DNA of 9,170 nt from Verrucomicrobiota bacterium. GTDB taxonomy: Bacteria; Verrucomicrobiota; Verrucomicrobiia; Chthoniobacterales; UBA10450. The notes beneath the pieces are model-generated. The model was given only the letters and a program-made list of their open reading frames with translations. It had not been told where the DNA came from and did no database searches. Numbering within the stretch: the first letter of the stretch is position 1; each line of letters begins with the position of its first letter. The stretch lies in contig QHOM01000168.1 of assembly GCA_003218785.1 (NCBI GenBank), positions 1 through 9,170 of the forward strand, written 5' to 3'. Below are positions 1-6,386 of the stretch, piece by piece. Both the position numbers and the translations under genes were made by a program.

Positions 1-654
1 CGGCAAGGTGTGCCGATCGATATTCGCCCCCAGATGCTTTATAACCCGGCAATGCGCGCCCCGAACTTTTTTGTGCCGGGCGTGATCGGCGTCGTCTTGC
101 AAATCGGGACGACAGTCGCTGCCGCCATGGCGCTGGTTCGCGAACGGGAACGGGGGACGCTCGAGCAATTGCTCGTGAGTCCTTTGAGCCGCGCGGGTCT
201 CATGCTTGGCAAGCTCGTTCCGTATTTGTGTATCGGAATGGCCATGGCGGTAGTTTTGTTCACCATTATGCGGTTTGTGTTTTTTGTCCCTATCGAGGGC
301 AATGTCGTAGCGATGATGTTTTCAACGCTAGTCTATGTTTTTGCGCTGCTCAGCCTTGGTCTGCTCGTCGGAACCAGGGCGGAAAACCAAATGCAGGCGC
401 TGCAAATGTCGATGGTGTTCCTGTTGCCGAGCGTCTTCTTCTCTGGATTCATTTTTCCGCGTGAAACCATGCCGTGGATTTTTTATGCGCTTGGCGCGCT
501 CTTCCCCACGACCTATTTTATCGCGCTTATGCGCGCCATCATTTTACGCGGAGCAAACCTCTTCGAATATTGGCCGCAACTCGCCATTCTTATTTTGATG
601 TCGATCTTGCTTTTTGCTTTTTGCGCTTTGCGATTTCGAAAAAAGATCGGGTGA
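1..654 (+). CDS. ABC-2 type transporter permease, C-terminal part (5' end outside window)
   Basis: Membrane subunit of an ABC exporter of the YhhJ/YbhR/YbhS (ABC-2) kind; the substrate cannot be told. The frame is open to the first base. The GTG at position 10 is probably an internal valine, because an ABC-2 permease normally has an N-terminal membrane segment and a large soluble loop before this point. Visible from the left are the late-loop segment RPQMLYNPAMRAPNFFVPG, a first membrane helix, and the family hallmark VRERERGTLEQLLVSPLSR on the coupling loop. Further helices and the SGFIFPRETMPW element follow. The segment near FPTTYFIALMRAIILRGA precedes a last helix and a basic tail RFRKKIG. 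These are strong family matches seen by eye. An ATPase and a periplasmic adaptor gene would be expected to the left of the window. A 7-bp stem hairpin lies about 45 bp after the stop. Confidence 0.9.
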   Translation, partial: RQGVPIDIRPQMLYNPAMRAPNFFVPGVIGVVLQIGTTVAAAMALVRERERGTLEQLLVSPLSRAGLMLGKLVPYLCIGMAMAVVLFTIMRFVFFVPIEGNVVAMMFSTLVYVFALLSLGLLVGTRAENQMQALQMSMVFLLPSVFFSGFIFPRETMPWIFYALGALFPTTYFIALMRAIILRGANLFEYWPQLAILILMSILLFAFCALRFRKKIG

Positions 655-672
655 ACTCTGCGCGTTGCCGAT

Positions 673-823
673 TGGGTAGCGGCGCGCGTCTCGCGTGTTG
701 GTTGCGGTGTCCCGCCGCAACAATCTTTTCTGGCAGCGCAGAATAGCGTCCCTGGATGGCCTTTAAGAAAGTTCGCGACGGCGAGGACGCCATCGCCAAC
801 ACGCGAGACGCGTGCGCTACCCA
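673..823. repeat. MITE/REP-like element with about 28-bp inverted ends
   Basis: The left end (673-701) and right end (796-823) are near-perfect reverse complements, differing by one indel and one mismatch; both contain TGGGTAGCG and the core GTCTCGCGTGTTGG. Each end can fold as a short GC stem around a TCT/AGA triplet, for example ACGCG-AGA-CGCGT at 801-813. The interior holds two more small hairpins: 701-721, and GCGA-c-GGCG-AGGA-CGCC-a-TCGC near 776-797. It has no coding capacity I would trust, and I see no clear target-site duplication. It fills most of the 224-bp gap between the permease and the M28 gene. The left end shares the pattern GTAGCGGCGSGCGTSTCGC with the element near 2767-2785. 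Confidence 0.7.
701..729 (+). terminator. possible weak intrinsic terminator after the permease gene
   Basis: A perfect 7-bp stem (GTTGCGG at 701-707, CCGCAAC at 715-721) with a 7-nt loop is followed by AATCTTTT. The T run is short and interrupted. The hairpin also lies inside the inverted-repeat element, so it may be part of that element rather than a dedicated terminator. Confidence 0.3.
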
Positions 824-878
824 GAGGTTACGCGGACATGTTTCCTGTTATGAAATCCCGCCGTAGCTTAGCGCCGAC

Positions 879-1880
879 GTGCTTAAACGCGTTCTGTTCA
901 GCGTCCTGCGCATTACCATCGCGGTCGCCGTGGTTTTGGCGTTAGTTTGGTGGTTTGGAGTGAGAATGCCCGGCAAAAATGTTTCGAAGGCAGCGCCGCT
1001 GTCGCCAGATGAAGTTGCGTTACGCGAAGAGCTGCGGGCCGATGTGCTAAAGCTTGCTGGCGAAATCGGCGAACGCAACATGTGGCATTACACGCAGCTC
1101 AACGCCGCTGCCGATTTCATCGAGAATTCTTTTTCACGCGCCGGCCTTCAGCCGCGACGGGACAGTTACGAAATGCACGGGCAAGCCTGCCACAACATCG
1201 AAGCGGAAATTCGCGGTGCCTCTCCGCGGATCTTGCTCGTCGGCGCGCATTACGATTCGGTCCTTGGCTCGCCGGGCGCAAACGACAACGGTAGCGGCGT
1301 GGCTGCGATGCTCACGCTGGCGCGGCGCTTCGCCGGAAGAAAAACAGAACACACGTTGCGCTTCGTCGCATTCGTCAACGAGGAGCCTCCTTATTTTTTG
1401 TCGAATGAAATGGGAAGCTTTGTTTACGCGGGCAGATGCAAGGAGCGCGGCGATAAAATCTCCGCGATGATCAGCCTCGAAACGATCGGCTATTTCTCCG
1501 ATGCGCCGCATTCACAGAATTATCCATCGCCTGGCTTAGGTCTCTTTTATCCGAAGGTCGGCAACTTCATCGGATTCGTCGGCAACGTTGGTTCACGCGC
1601 GTTGCTCCGTCGCTCTGTCGCGCTTTTTCGCAAGCATGCAAAGATTCCATCCGAAGGCGCGGCGCTTCCCGCATTTATTCCCGGGGTCAGTTGGTCTGAT
1701 CAATGGTCGTTCTGGCGCAACGGTTACCCTGGCATCATGATCACCGACACCGCGCCGTTTCGTTATCCGTACTATCATTCAGCTAGCGACACACCCGACA
1801 AGCTCGATTACGATCGGTTTGCGCTAGTGGTCAGCGGCATGCAGAAAGTGATCGAAGAACTTGACCGAGTGCCGCGTTGA
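879..1880 (+). CDS. M28 family zinc aminopeptidase, membrane-anchored
   Basis: Predicted co-catalytic di-zinc exopeptidase of the M28 family, which removes N-terminal residues from peptides. Residues about 4-28 form one hydrophobic segment after LKR, so the enzyme is probably anchored with its catalytic domain outside the cytoplasm. Expected metal ligands are H124 (GAHYDS), D136 (GANDNGSG), E169 (FVNEEPP, with E168 as catalytic base), E201 (SLETIGYF) and H300 (YYHSASDTPDKLDY). The fourth ligand is Asp in the Streptomyces griseus enzyme and Glu here, a substitution that to my knowledge is common in NEEPP-type bacterial members. The start is a GTG at 879: the frame has a stop at 864-866, no ATG precedes 966, and starting at 966 would lose the membrane segment. 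There is no clear ribosome binding site. The stop abuts that of the convergent hydrolase (TTGATCAA). The substrate is unknown. Confidence 0.9.
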   Translation: MLKRVLFSVLRITIAVAVVLALVWWFGVRMPGKNVSKAAPLSPDEVALREELRADVLKLAGEIGERNMWHYTQLNAAADFIENSFSRAGLQPRRDSYEMHGQACHNIEAEIRGASPRILLVGAHYDSVLGSPGANDNGSGVAAMLTLARRFAGRKTEHTLRFVAFVNEEPPYFLSNEMGSFVYAGRCKERGDKISAMISLETIGYFSDAPHSQNYPSPGLGLFYPKVGNFIGFVGNVGSRALLRRSVALFRKHAKIPSEGAALPAFIPGVSWSDQWSFWRNGYPGIMITDTAPFRYPYYHSASDTPDKLDYDRFALVVSGMQKVIEELDRVPR

Positions 1881-2711
1881 TCAATTGTCCTTTTTAAGCA
1901 GCAACCAGTCGAGCGCACGATTCAAATCTGCCAACGCTACGCCTTCGATCGGATCGTTGTGATAAGCGCCAGGCAGTGAAATCACGTGTTTTTCGCCAGC
2001 GTAAGCGTCAACCACGAGCCGGTGAAAGCGGGGTGCAACCACTTCATCTCTGTCCGCAAGCAAAAAGATCGCGGGCGCATGAATCGCCTTCGCATTTGAG
2101 ATGCTGTCGAGGTCTCGTGGAATCTGCAACGCAACGGGACCCGCCAGCAACCAGAGATTCCACCAACCAAACTGACGCAAGATCATTTGGCGTAGAGGCG
2201 GGGGATTATGAAGTATTAACCCGGCAACCGGCCGATGCGCGGCGACATGAAGCACGGCCGCACTGCCAAGGCTTGCGCCGAAGAGTAAAGTTGACCGTTC
2301 CGCGGCATGCCGTTTCAGTTCATCAAATGCCGTGAGCGCTGCCGGTCCAATCCGGGATAGCCGAGCTGGTCCTGTGCTCCCACCAAATCCCGGATAATTC
2401 ATTCCCCAGATTTCGACAGCCCGATCGTTCCATTCGTCGGCTTCGGCCGCGACCCAGCGCTCCGCGCGATCCGCATTGCCGTAGAACCGCAAAATGTAAA
2501 TATCCGCTCGGCCATTTTGTTTCGCTCGATGTGATTCTGCCGTCCATAATTCCAATTCGCCATTCTGGAACGGCACCGTTTTTCGGACGGCCCCGCCCGC
2601 ATCGATCGGAGCCTTCGTCGGAAAGAGAATGAGATGATCGGGCAGGTGACCGAAGAGAATCACAGCCAGATATACTGTCGCGACGACAAGAATTACGCGA
2701 TCTTTTCGCAC
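1881..2711 (-). CDS. alpha/beta hydrolase with N-terminal membrane anchor
   Basis: Serine hydrolase fold, substrate unknown; last gene of the minus-strand run. With a GTG start at 2711 the protein has 276 residues. A hydrophobic segment of about 20 residues (VILVVATVYLAVILFG) comes first, then the oxyanion-side motif FYGNA. The nucleophile elbow GASLGS has Ser147, the acid is Asp222 in ADRDEVV, and the base is His251 in GAYHNDP. The frame also stays open to a TTG at 2756, but those 15 extra residues are read from a palindromic repeat and the TTG has no ribosome binding site. The GTG has GGAAGG just upstream, though only 2 nt away. I therefore prefer 2711, with moderate confidence. The BEM46/ABHD13-like layout (anchor, GNA, GASLG) suggests an esterase, thioesterase or similar, not a protease. 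Confidence 0.82.
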   Translation of the reverse strand: MRKDRVILVVATVYLAVILFGHLPDHLILFPTKAPIDAGGAVRKTVPFQNGELELWTAESHRAKQNGRADIYILRFYGNADRAERWVAAEADEWNDRAVEIWGMNYPGFGGSTGPARLSRIGPAALTAFDELKRHAAERSTLLFGASLGSAAVLHVAAHRPVAGLILHNPPPLRQMILRQFGWWNLWLLAGPVALQIPRDLDSISNAKAIHAPAIFLLADRDEVVAPRFHRLVVDAYAGEKHVISLPGAYHNDPIEGVALADLNRALDWLLLKKDN

Positions 2712-2731
2712 GACCTTCCATCTCTGTGGAT

Positions 2732-2785
2732 GCAGCCGTGTCGGCTGCGAACCCAAACAAATGCGGGCGACACGCCCGCCGCTAC
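2732..2785. repeat. REP/BIME-like pair of hairpins
   Basis: There are two perfect hairpins with 7-bp stems and 3-nt loops. The first is GCAGCCG-TGT-CGGCTGC at 2732-2748; the second is GCGGGCG-ACA-CGCCCGC at 2763-2779, followed by CGCTAC. The loops are complementary, so the units are in opposite orientation, as in a bacterial interspersed mosaic element. Read on the minus strand, 2785-2767 matches GTAGCGGCGSGCGTSTCGC, the core of the element at 673-823. It lies between the DUF1059 gene and the downstream hydrolase and could affect how the transcript is processed between them. Confidence 0.65.
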
Positions 2786-2797
2786 AGCCGTCAGTCC

Positions 2798-2989
2798 CTA
2801 ATCGCCCTCGTCTTTAAGCATCGACTTGATCTGATCGCGCAACTCGGGCGAATTTTTGTGACCGTGGGCTGAAACCGCATGTTGAACCGCCGTATCAAGC
2901 ACTTCTTCTTCGGTGCCGGAAATTTTCACCGAGCAATTTTTCTCGCTCGGATAGTCCCGGCAATCAATCGATTTTCTTTGAGCTCCCAT
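2798..2989 (-). CDS. DUF1059 family small protein
   Basis: A 63-residue soluble protein. It matches the DUF1059 pattern: an N-terminal beta part with two cysteines (C10 in IDCRDY, C19 in KNCSVKI), then TEEEVLDTAVQHAVSAHGHK and a charged helix (PELRDQIKSMLKDE). Family members are often annotated as small metal-binding proteins, and Cys10, Cys19, His37, His42 and His44 would be candidate ligands; that role is inferred, not shown. The start is secure: ATG at 2989 with a strong ribosome binding site, GGAGGT, 5 nt upstream. This is the best Shine-Dalgarno in the window. It follows the peroxiredoxin stop by only 17 bp, so it is very probably co-transcribed with it. Confidence 0.8.
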   Translation of the reverse strand: MGAQRKSIDCRDYPSEKNCSVKISGTEEEVLDTAVQHAVSAHGHKNSPELRDQIKSMLKDEGD

Positions 2990-2993
2990 TGTG

Positions 2994-2999
2994 ACCTCC
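2994..2999 (-). promoter_or_regulatory. strong Shine-Dalgarno for the DUF1059 gene
   Basis: The minus-strand sequence GGAGGT lies 5 nt before the ATG at 2989. It stands out because most other starts in the window have weak or no such motif, which suggests this small protein is translated well and independently of its upstream neighbour. Confidence 0.7.
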
Positions 3000-3006
3000 A
3001 GTTTGA

Positions 3007-3540
3007 TTAACTCTTCTTCAACTCCGCTAAATCCTTTAGAACCTGGTCGCTGTGGTCGGCCGGTTTCACGCCGGTGTAAACTTTGGCGATCTCGCCTTTC
3101 GGATTAATGAGAAAGGTGTTGCGTGCGGCCAGCTTGGCGCCCTTGTAATCCATAACTGATCCGTACTCGGTCGAGACCTTCGCATCGGGATCGGCCAGCA
3201 ATTTGAAATTGAGTCCTTCCTTGGTGCAAAACTCCTTGTGCGATTGTGCGGTATCGACACTTACTCCCAGAACCACCGCGCCGGCTTGTTCATACTTTGT
3301 GAGATCGCGCTGAAAATTCCTCGCTTCCATCGTGCAACCGCTCGTGAAATCTTTCGGGTAAAAATAGAGCACGACCCATTTCCCGCGATAATCTTTCAGG
3401 CTGACCTGGCTGCCATCGCCGGTCGTCAAACTGAAATCCGGCGCTGGAGTTCCGACGGTGGGTTGCTTTTGCGTTTCGACTGCTTGCACCAATGGCAATG
3501 TAATCAGTCCTACGATTCCAGATAAGAATATTTTGTTCAT
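3007..3540 (-). CDS. peroxiredoxin, PrxQ/Bcp-like, with signal peptide
   Basis: Thiol peroxidase that would reduce hydrogen and organic peroxides. The start is ATG 3540, giving 177 residues: it follows the upstream stop by one base (TGA-A-ATG) and begins a clear signal peptide (MNKIFLSGIVGLITLPLVQA, cleavage likely before VETQ). The longer frame to 3693 only overlaps the upstream gene. The AhpC/TSA domain runs from about residue 29 to 170. The active site is FYPKDFTSGCTMEA, with P62, T66 and peroxidatic Cys69; Arg140 in AARNTFLI completes the pocket. The Cys usually found five residues later in E. coli-type Bcp is Arg here. Instead Cys105 lies 36 residues on, the same spacing as the Cys47/Cys83 pair I recall for Xylella PrxQ, so a Cys69-Cys105 disulfide is likely. 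Export implies work in the periplasm and a need for an extracytoplasmic reductant. Confidence 0.9.
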   Translation of the reverse strand: MNKIFLSGIVGLITLPLVQAVETQKQPTVGTPAPDFSLTTGDGSQVSLKDYRGKWVVLYFYPKDFTSGCTMEARNFQRDLTKYEQAGAVVLGVSVDTAQSHKEFCTKEGLNFKLLADPDAKVSTEYGSVMDYKGAKLAARNTFLINPKGEIAKVYTGVKPADHSDQVLKDLAELKKS

Positions 3541-3541
3541 T

Positions 3542-4405
3542 TCATTGAGATTTTGCCATCTGCGCCAGAAATGCCAAGACTCGAGTTTCATATTCTCCTC
3601 TCGCTGCGCGATCAAGATCGACGTGCCCGGCGTTCGGAACAAACCAGAGTTGTTTGGGACATCGAGCGCGCTCAAGCAGCATTCGCGTGTCACCGGGTCT
3701 GGTGTTCCTGTCTTTTTCGCCGCTCATGATGAGCACCGGGCACTCAACATAGGTAATATGATCGACGGGCCGCAATTGCGCTGCTGAAACTCCAAGTCGC
3801 AGCTGCAACTGGCCCAAAAGAAGAGGCGTCAGCATTCCGCCAAACGCTCCGAGGTAATTTTGCATCCGGTTGCGCGTGGCGATCTCGATGGTCGGATAGA
3901 CCGCCTCGAGAACCAGCGCATCGACTTTAAGCGGCGGAGTTGCAAGCAGTGCAGCTACGCCGCCTAACGAACTCCCGATGATTGCAATGTGATCTTGTGG
4001 ATCAACAGCGTGAATGAAATCCACAGCGGCGTTGACGTCGCGGCTTTCCTTCCACCCAAACGTGATGTGATCACCTTTCGTTTCGCCTGTCGCCTGGAAA
4101 TCAATCAGCAAAACCGAATAACCAGCGCGCCGGAGAAAGCGTGCTCGGTGAACCATGCTCAACCGATTGGCACGGATGCCTGGCAAAAGCAGAACTGCGC
4201 CCCGGCTGGTTGTGGTTGGACACCACCAGCCGTGGACAATCGCCCCTGAATCGCTTTTGAATTCGACCGGCCTGGCTCCTAAATCCTCTGGCGGTTTTCC
4301 GACATGCGTCTGAACCGGCGTGGCGAGCGGCCATCCAATCGCGAACACACCTGCCACTGCAACGATTGCCGCTGCTGCACTAACGGCAAGGAATCGTTTG
4401 ATCAT
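3542..4405 (-). CDS. alpha/beta hydrolase, exported or membrane-anchored
   Basis: First gene of the minus-strand run; 287 residues, substrate unknown. An N-terminal hydrophobic stretch (residues about 4-28, after MIKR) is a signal peptide or anchor. The core has the oxyanion region LLLPGIRANR (about 72-81), nucleophile elbow GSSLGG with Ser146, acid Asp232 in SGEKDRNT, and base His261 in NAGHVDL. The fold resembles DUF1749/BAAT-like and dipeptidyl-peptidase-like small hydrolases, but no substrate motif is recognisable. The ATG at 4405 has no close ribosome binding site. Its last codons lead straight into the peroxiredoxin (TGA-A-ATG), suggesting translational coupling. It is divergent from hflK, with 72 bp between the two starts if the 4478 ATG is used. 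It differs clearly in sequence from the other hydrolase at the end of the run, so the two are not a recent duplication. Confidence 0.88.
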   Translation of the reverse strand: MIKRFLAVSAAAAIVAVAGVFAIGWPLATPVQTHVGKPPEDLGARPVEFKSDSGAIVHGWWCPTTTSRGAVLLLPGIRANRLSMVHRARFLRRAGYSVLLIDFQATGETKGDHITFGWKESRDVNAAVDFIHAVDPQDHIAIIGSSLGGVAALLATPPLKVDALVLEAVYPTIEIATRNRMQNYLGAFGGMLTPLLLGQLQLRLGVSAAQLRPVDHITYVECPVLIMSGEKDRNTRPGDTRMLLERARCPKQLWFVPNAGHVDLDRAARGEYETRVLAFLAQMAKSQ

Positions 4406-4477
4406 TTACAGTATTTCATTCGACTCCGATTGAAAGCTTGCTCTCCCGGTCAGATTTGAGTCAATAAGGGTTCGATT

Positions 4478-4570
4478 ATGTCTAGGCCGATGATCGCCGA
4501 GAACGTTCCAATCAATCCGGTGCGTTTACTCTTGGGCTTGATTGCCTGTGTAGGAATCGCCGCCACTTAA
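4478..4570 (+). pseudogene. hflK: detached N-terminus of hflK (30 codons, then frameshifted)
   Basis: ATG 4478 has a good ribosome binding site (AAGGG, 7 nt upstream). It encodes a short polar stretch, then a hydrophobic segment (NPVRLLLGLIACVGIAAT) like the HflK membrane anchor, and stops at TAA 4568. From about 4564 the +1 reading frame (4597 mod 3) continues with LIPYIDEIRT running into VPTQRLLKLEFGF, which is the normal HflK sequence after the first strand of the band-7 domain. The part normally between them (the segment with the VVxRFGK-type motif and PGLH, roughly 35-40 residues) is absent. I read this as an out-of-frame deletion within one ancestral gene. A metagenome assembly error is the main alternative. 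Confidence 0.6.
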
Positions 4571-4596
4571 TTCCGTACATTGATGAAATTAGAACT

Positions 4597-5352
4597 GTGC
4601 CGACGCAACGTTTGTTGAAACTCGAGTTCGGTTTCACATCGCCCAACGCGACCAACATCTATCAGGGCGATATGGAACCGCAAGAAACCGAGACAATGAT
4701 CACGGGCGATCTCAACACCGCCCTCGTGCCATGGGTCGTCCAGTACCGCATCACCGATCCAAAATTGTATCTCTTCGGCGCACGCGAGCCTGAGAAAACG
4801 TTGCGTGATCTTTCCGAAAGCGTGATGCGCGAGGTGATCGGCGACCGTACCGTGGACGAAGTGCTTACGATCGGACGGCACGATATTGAAACGTCAACTT
4901 TGAAGCGCCTGGCCGACCTCTGTTCGCAGTACGGCTTGGGAATTCAAATTCAACAAGTGCAACTGGCGACCGTACGTCCGCCGCCGGTCGTGCAGGCCGC
5001 GTTCAACGAGGTCAATCAGGCGCAACAGGAAAAGCAAACCGCGATTAACCAGGCCTGGGCTGTTTATAATGATGCCGTGCCAAACGCGCGTGGTCAGGCG
5101 AAGGAGCGCGAGAAGCAAGCCGAAGCGTATGCCTTCCACCGCGTGAACGAGGCCACGGGCGAAGCGCAAAAATTTTCGCTGTTACTCGCTGAATACCGGA
5201 AAGCGCCGGAGGTCACGCGTCGCCGTCTTTATCTCGAAGCGATGCAAGCGATTCTGCCGAGGTTACAAAAGAAGATCATCATCGATGACAGCTTGAAGAG
5301 CATCCTCCAGACATTACCGCTGTTGCCGACAGATCAGGGCAAGACGCAATGA
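4597..5352 (+). CDS. hflK: HflK, membrane-anchor-less band 7 (SPFH) protein
   Basis: HflK and HflC form a membrane complex that surrounds and controls the FtsH protease. The remaining 251 residues match HflK well: QRLLKLEFGF, MITGDLNT, VVQYRITDPKLYLF, EKTLRDLSESVMREVIGDRTVDEVLT, GIQIQQVQLATVRPPPVVQAAFNEVNQAQQEK, then a long charged helical region with EAQKFSLLLAEYRKAPEVTRRRLYLEAM. GTG 4597 is the first standard start after the frame opens at 4486, but it has no good ribosome binding site and lies in mid-domain. The protein lacks the N-terminal membrane helix and the first band-7 strand, which are encoded out of frame at 4478-4570. If made from here it would not be anchored and may be non-functional. 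The 3' end is intact and overlaps hflC by ATGA. Confidence 0.85.
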   Translation: MPTQRLLKLEFGFTSPNATNIYQGDMEPQETETMITGDLNTALVPWVVQYRITDPKLYLFGAREPEKTLRDLSESVMREVIGDRTVDEVLTIGRHDIETSTLKRLADLCSQYGLGIQIQQVQLATVRPPPVVQAAFNEVNQAQQEKQTAINQAWAVYNDAVPNARGQAKEREKQAEAYAFHRVNEATGEAQKFSLLLAEYRKAPEVTRRRLYLEAMQAILPRLQKKIIIDDSLKSILQTLPLLPTDQGKTQ

Positions 5353-6386
5353 ATGTGATCGATGTAACTCCACGACCCGCGGCTCTTTCGGCGATCGTAC
5401 GATTTTTGCAGAGTCGGCTAATGTCCATCTTGGGCGTCATTTTCATTTTAACCGCACTGAAATGGGGAACGTTGCTCTTTGTGGTCCATCAATACGAGAC
5501 CGTTATCATCACGCGTTTCGGCAAAATCGTTCGCACCGTTACCGCGCCCGGATTGAAGATAAAGCTGCCGGTCATCGACAAAGTGCAGCGTTTCGACAAG
5601 CGCATACTCGCCTGGGACGGACCACCGACCGAATGCCCGACAAAGGACAAGCTATACATCATTGTCGATTGCTTTGCTCGGTGGCGCATCAGCGATCCAT
5701 TCCTCTATTACAATCGCCTGAATGACGAGCGAAGCGCGCTTTCACGCCTCGATGACATCCTCGGAAGCGAAACCCGCACCGCAGTAGCGACACACGATCT
5801 GGTCGAGATTATTCGCGTGACCAAGGACAGAAAGCCGTTGCGCGACGAGGAACTTGAGAAAAGCGGCACGGTTCTGCCCAGCTCCATTCCCAATATCGAG
5901 TTCGGCCGCGGCGAAATCGAAAAACAGATCACCGAACGCACGAGGCAAAAGATCGCCGACTTCGGCATCGAATTACTCGATGAACGTTTCAAGCGCAGCA
6001 AGTACAATCCAGCGGTCGCCGAAAAAATCATTGAACGGATGTCGAGCGAGCGGCATCAGATCGCCGCGCGATTCCGTTCCGAAGGCCGTGGCGAAGCGGC
6101 GAACATCAGCGGCCAAAAAGAGAGCGACGTTGCCTCGATCAGCTCCACTGCGACGAAGAACGCGCTCCAGATCGAAGGCAAAGCCGACGCCGAAGCGGCT
6201 TCCATTTATGCCGCAGCCTTCAATCCCCCCGATGCGCAGGAACTTTATTCCTTCCTGCGCAGCCTCGATGTCATGCGTGCCGCGTTCGAGAAAAACACCA
6301 CCGCTGTCATCTCCACCAACAGTGATCTGGGCCGAATGCTCAAATCGATGGCCGAAGCGACGGCGCCAGCAAAACCGACTCATTGA
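5349..6386 (+). CDS. hflC: HflC, FtsH-modulating band 7 (SPFH) protein
   Basis: Partner of HflK in the HflKC complex. The 345 residues keep the usual order: a membrane segment at about 25-47, then HQYETVIITRFGKIVRTVTAPGL (band-7 start), RILAWDGPPTECPTKDKLYIIVD, and ARWRISDPFLYY. A long helical arm follows (ERMSSERHQIAARFRSEGRGEAANI, EGKADAEAASIYAAAF) and the end is LYSFLRSLDVMRAAF with TNSDLGRMLKSM. An insert-like region (about 155-190, KDRKPLRDEELEKSGTV and on) occurs where E. coli HflC also has extra sequence. The ATG overlaps the hflK stop by four bases (ATGA), so translation is probably coupled to hflK; the hflK lesion could therefore lower HflC output. Confidence 0.93.
   Translation: MNVIDVTPRPAALSAIVRFLQSRLMSILGVIFILTALKWGTLLFVVHQYETVIITRFGKIVRTVTAPGLKIKLPVIDKVQRFDKRILAWDGPPTECPTKDKLYIIVDCFARWRISDPFLYYNRLNDERSALSRLDDILGSETRTAVATHDLVEIIRVTKDRKPLRDEELEKSGTVLPSSIPNIEFGRGEIEKQITERTRQKIADFGIELLDERFKRSKYNPAVAEKIIERMSSERHQIAARFRSEGRGEAANISGQKESDVASISSTATKNALQIEGKADAEAASIYAAAFNPPDAQELYSFLRSLDVMRAAFEKNTTAVISTNSDLGRMLKSMAEATAPAKPTH

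Noticed and set aside
655..878. Small genes or RNA in the spacer after the permease
   Set aside because: The frames that cross it are continuations or antisense reads without motifs; the inverted-repeat element explains the structure.
2323..2760. 145-codon minus-strand frame starting in the repeat
   Set aside because: It is a shadow frame of the alpha/beta hydrolase: arginine- and serine-rich with no recognisable motif.
3541..3693. N-terminal extension of the peroxiredoxin to 3693
   Set aside because: It lies wholly inside the 3' end of the upstream hydrolase in another frame, puts the signal peptide in the interior, and has no family similarity.
4406..4477. Promoters for the divergent hydrolase and hflK genes
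   Set aside because: They must lie near here, and a TTGAAA is present at 4430-4435, but no -10 at the right distance is convincing.
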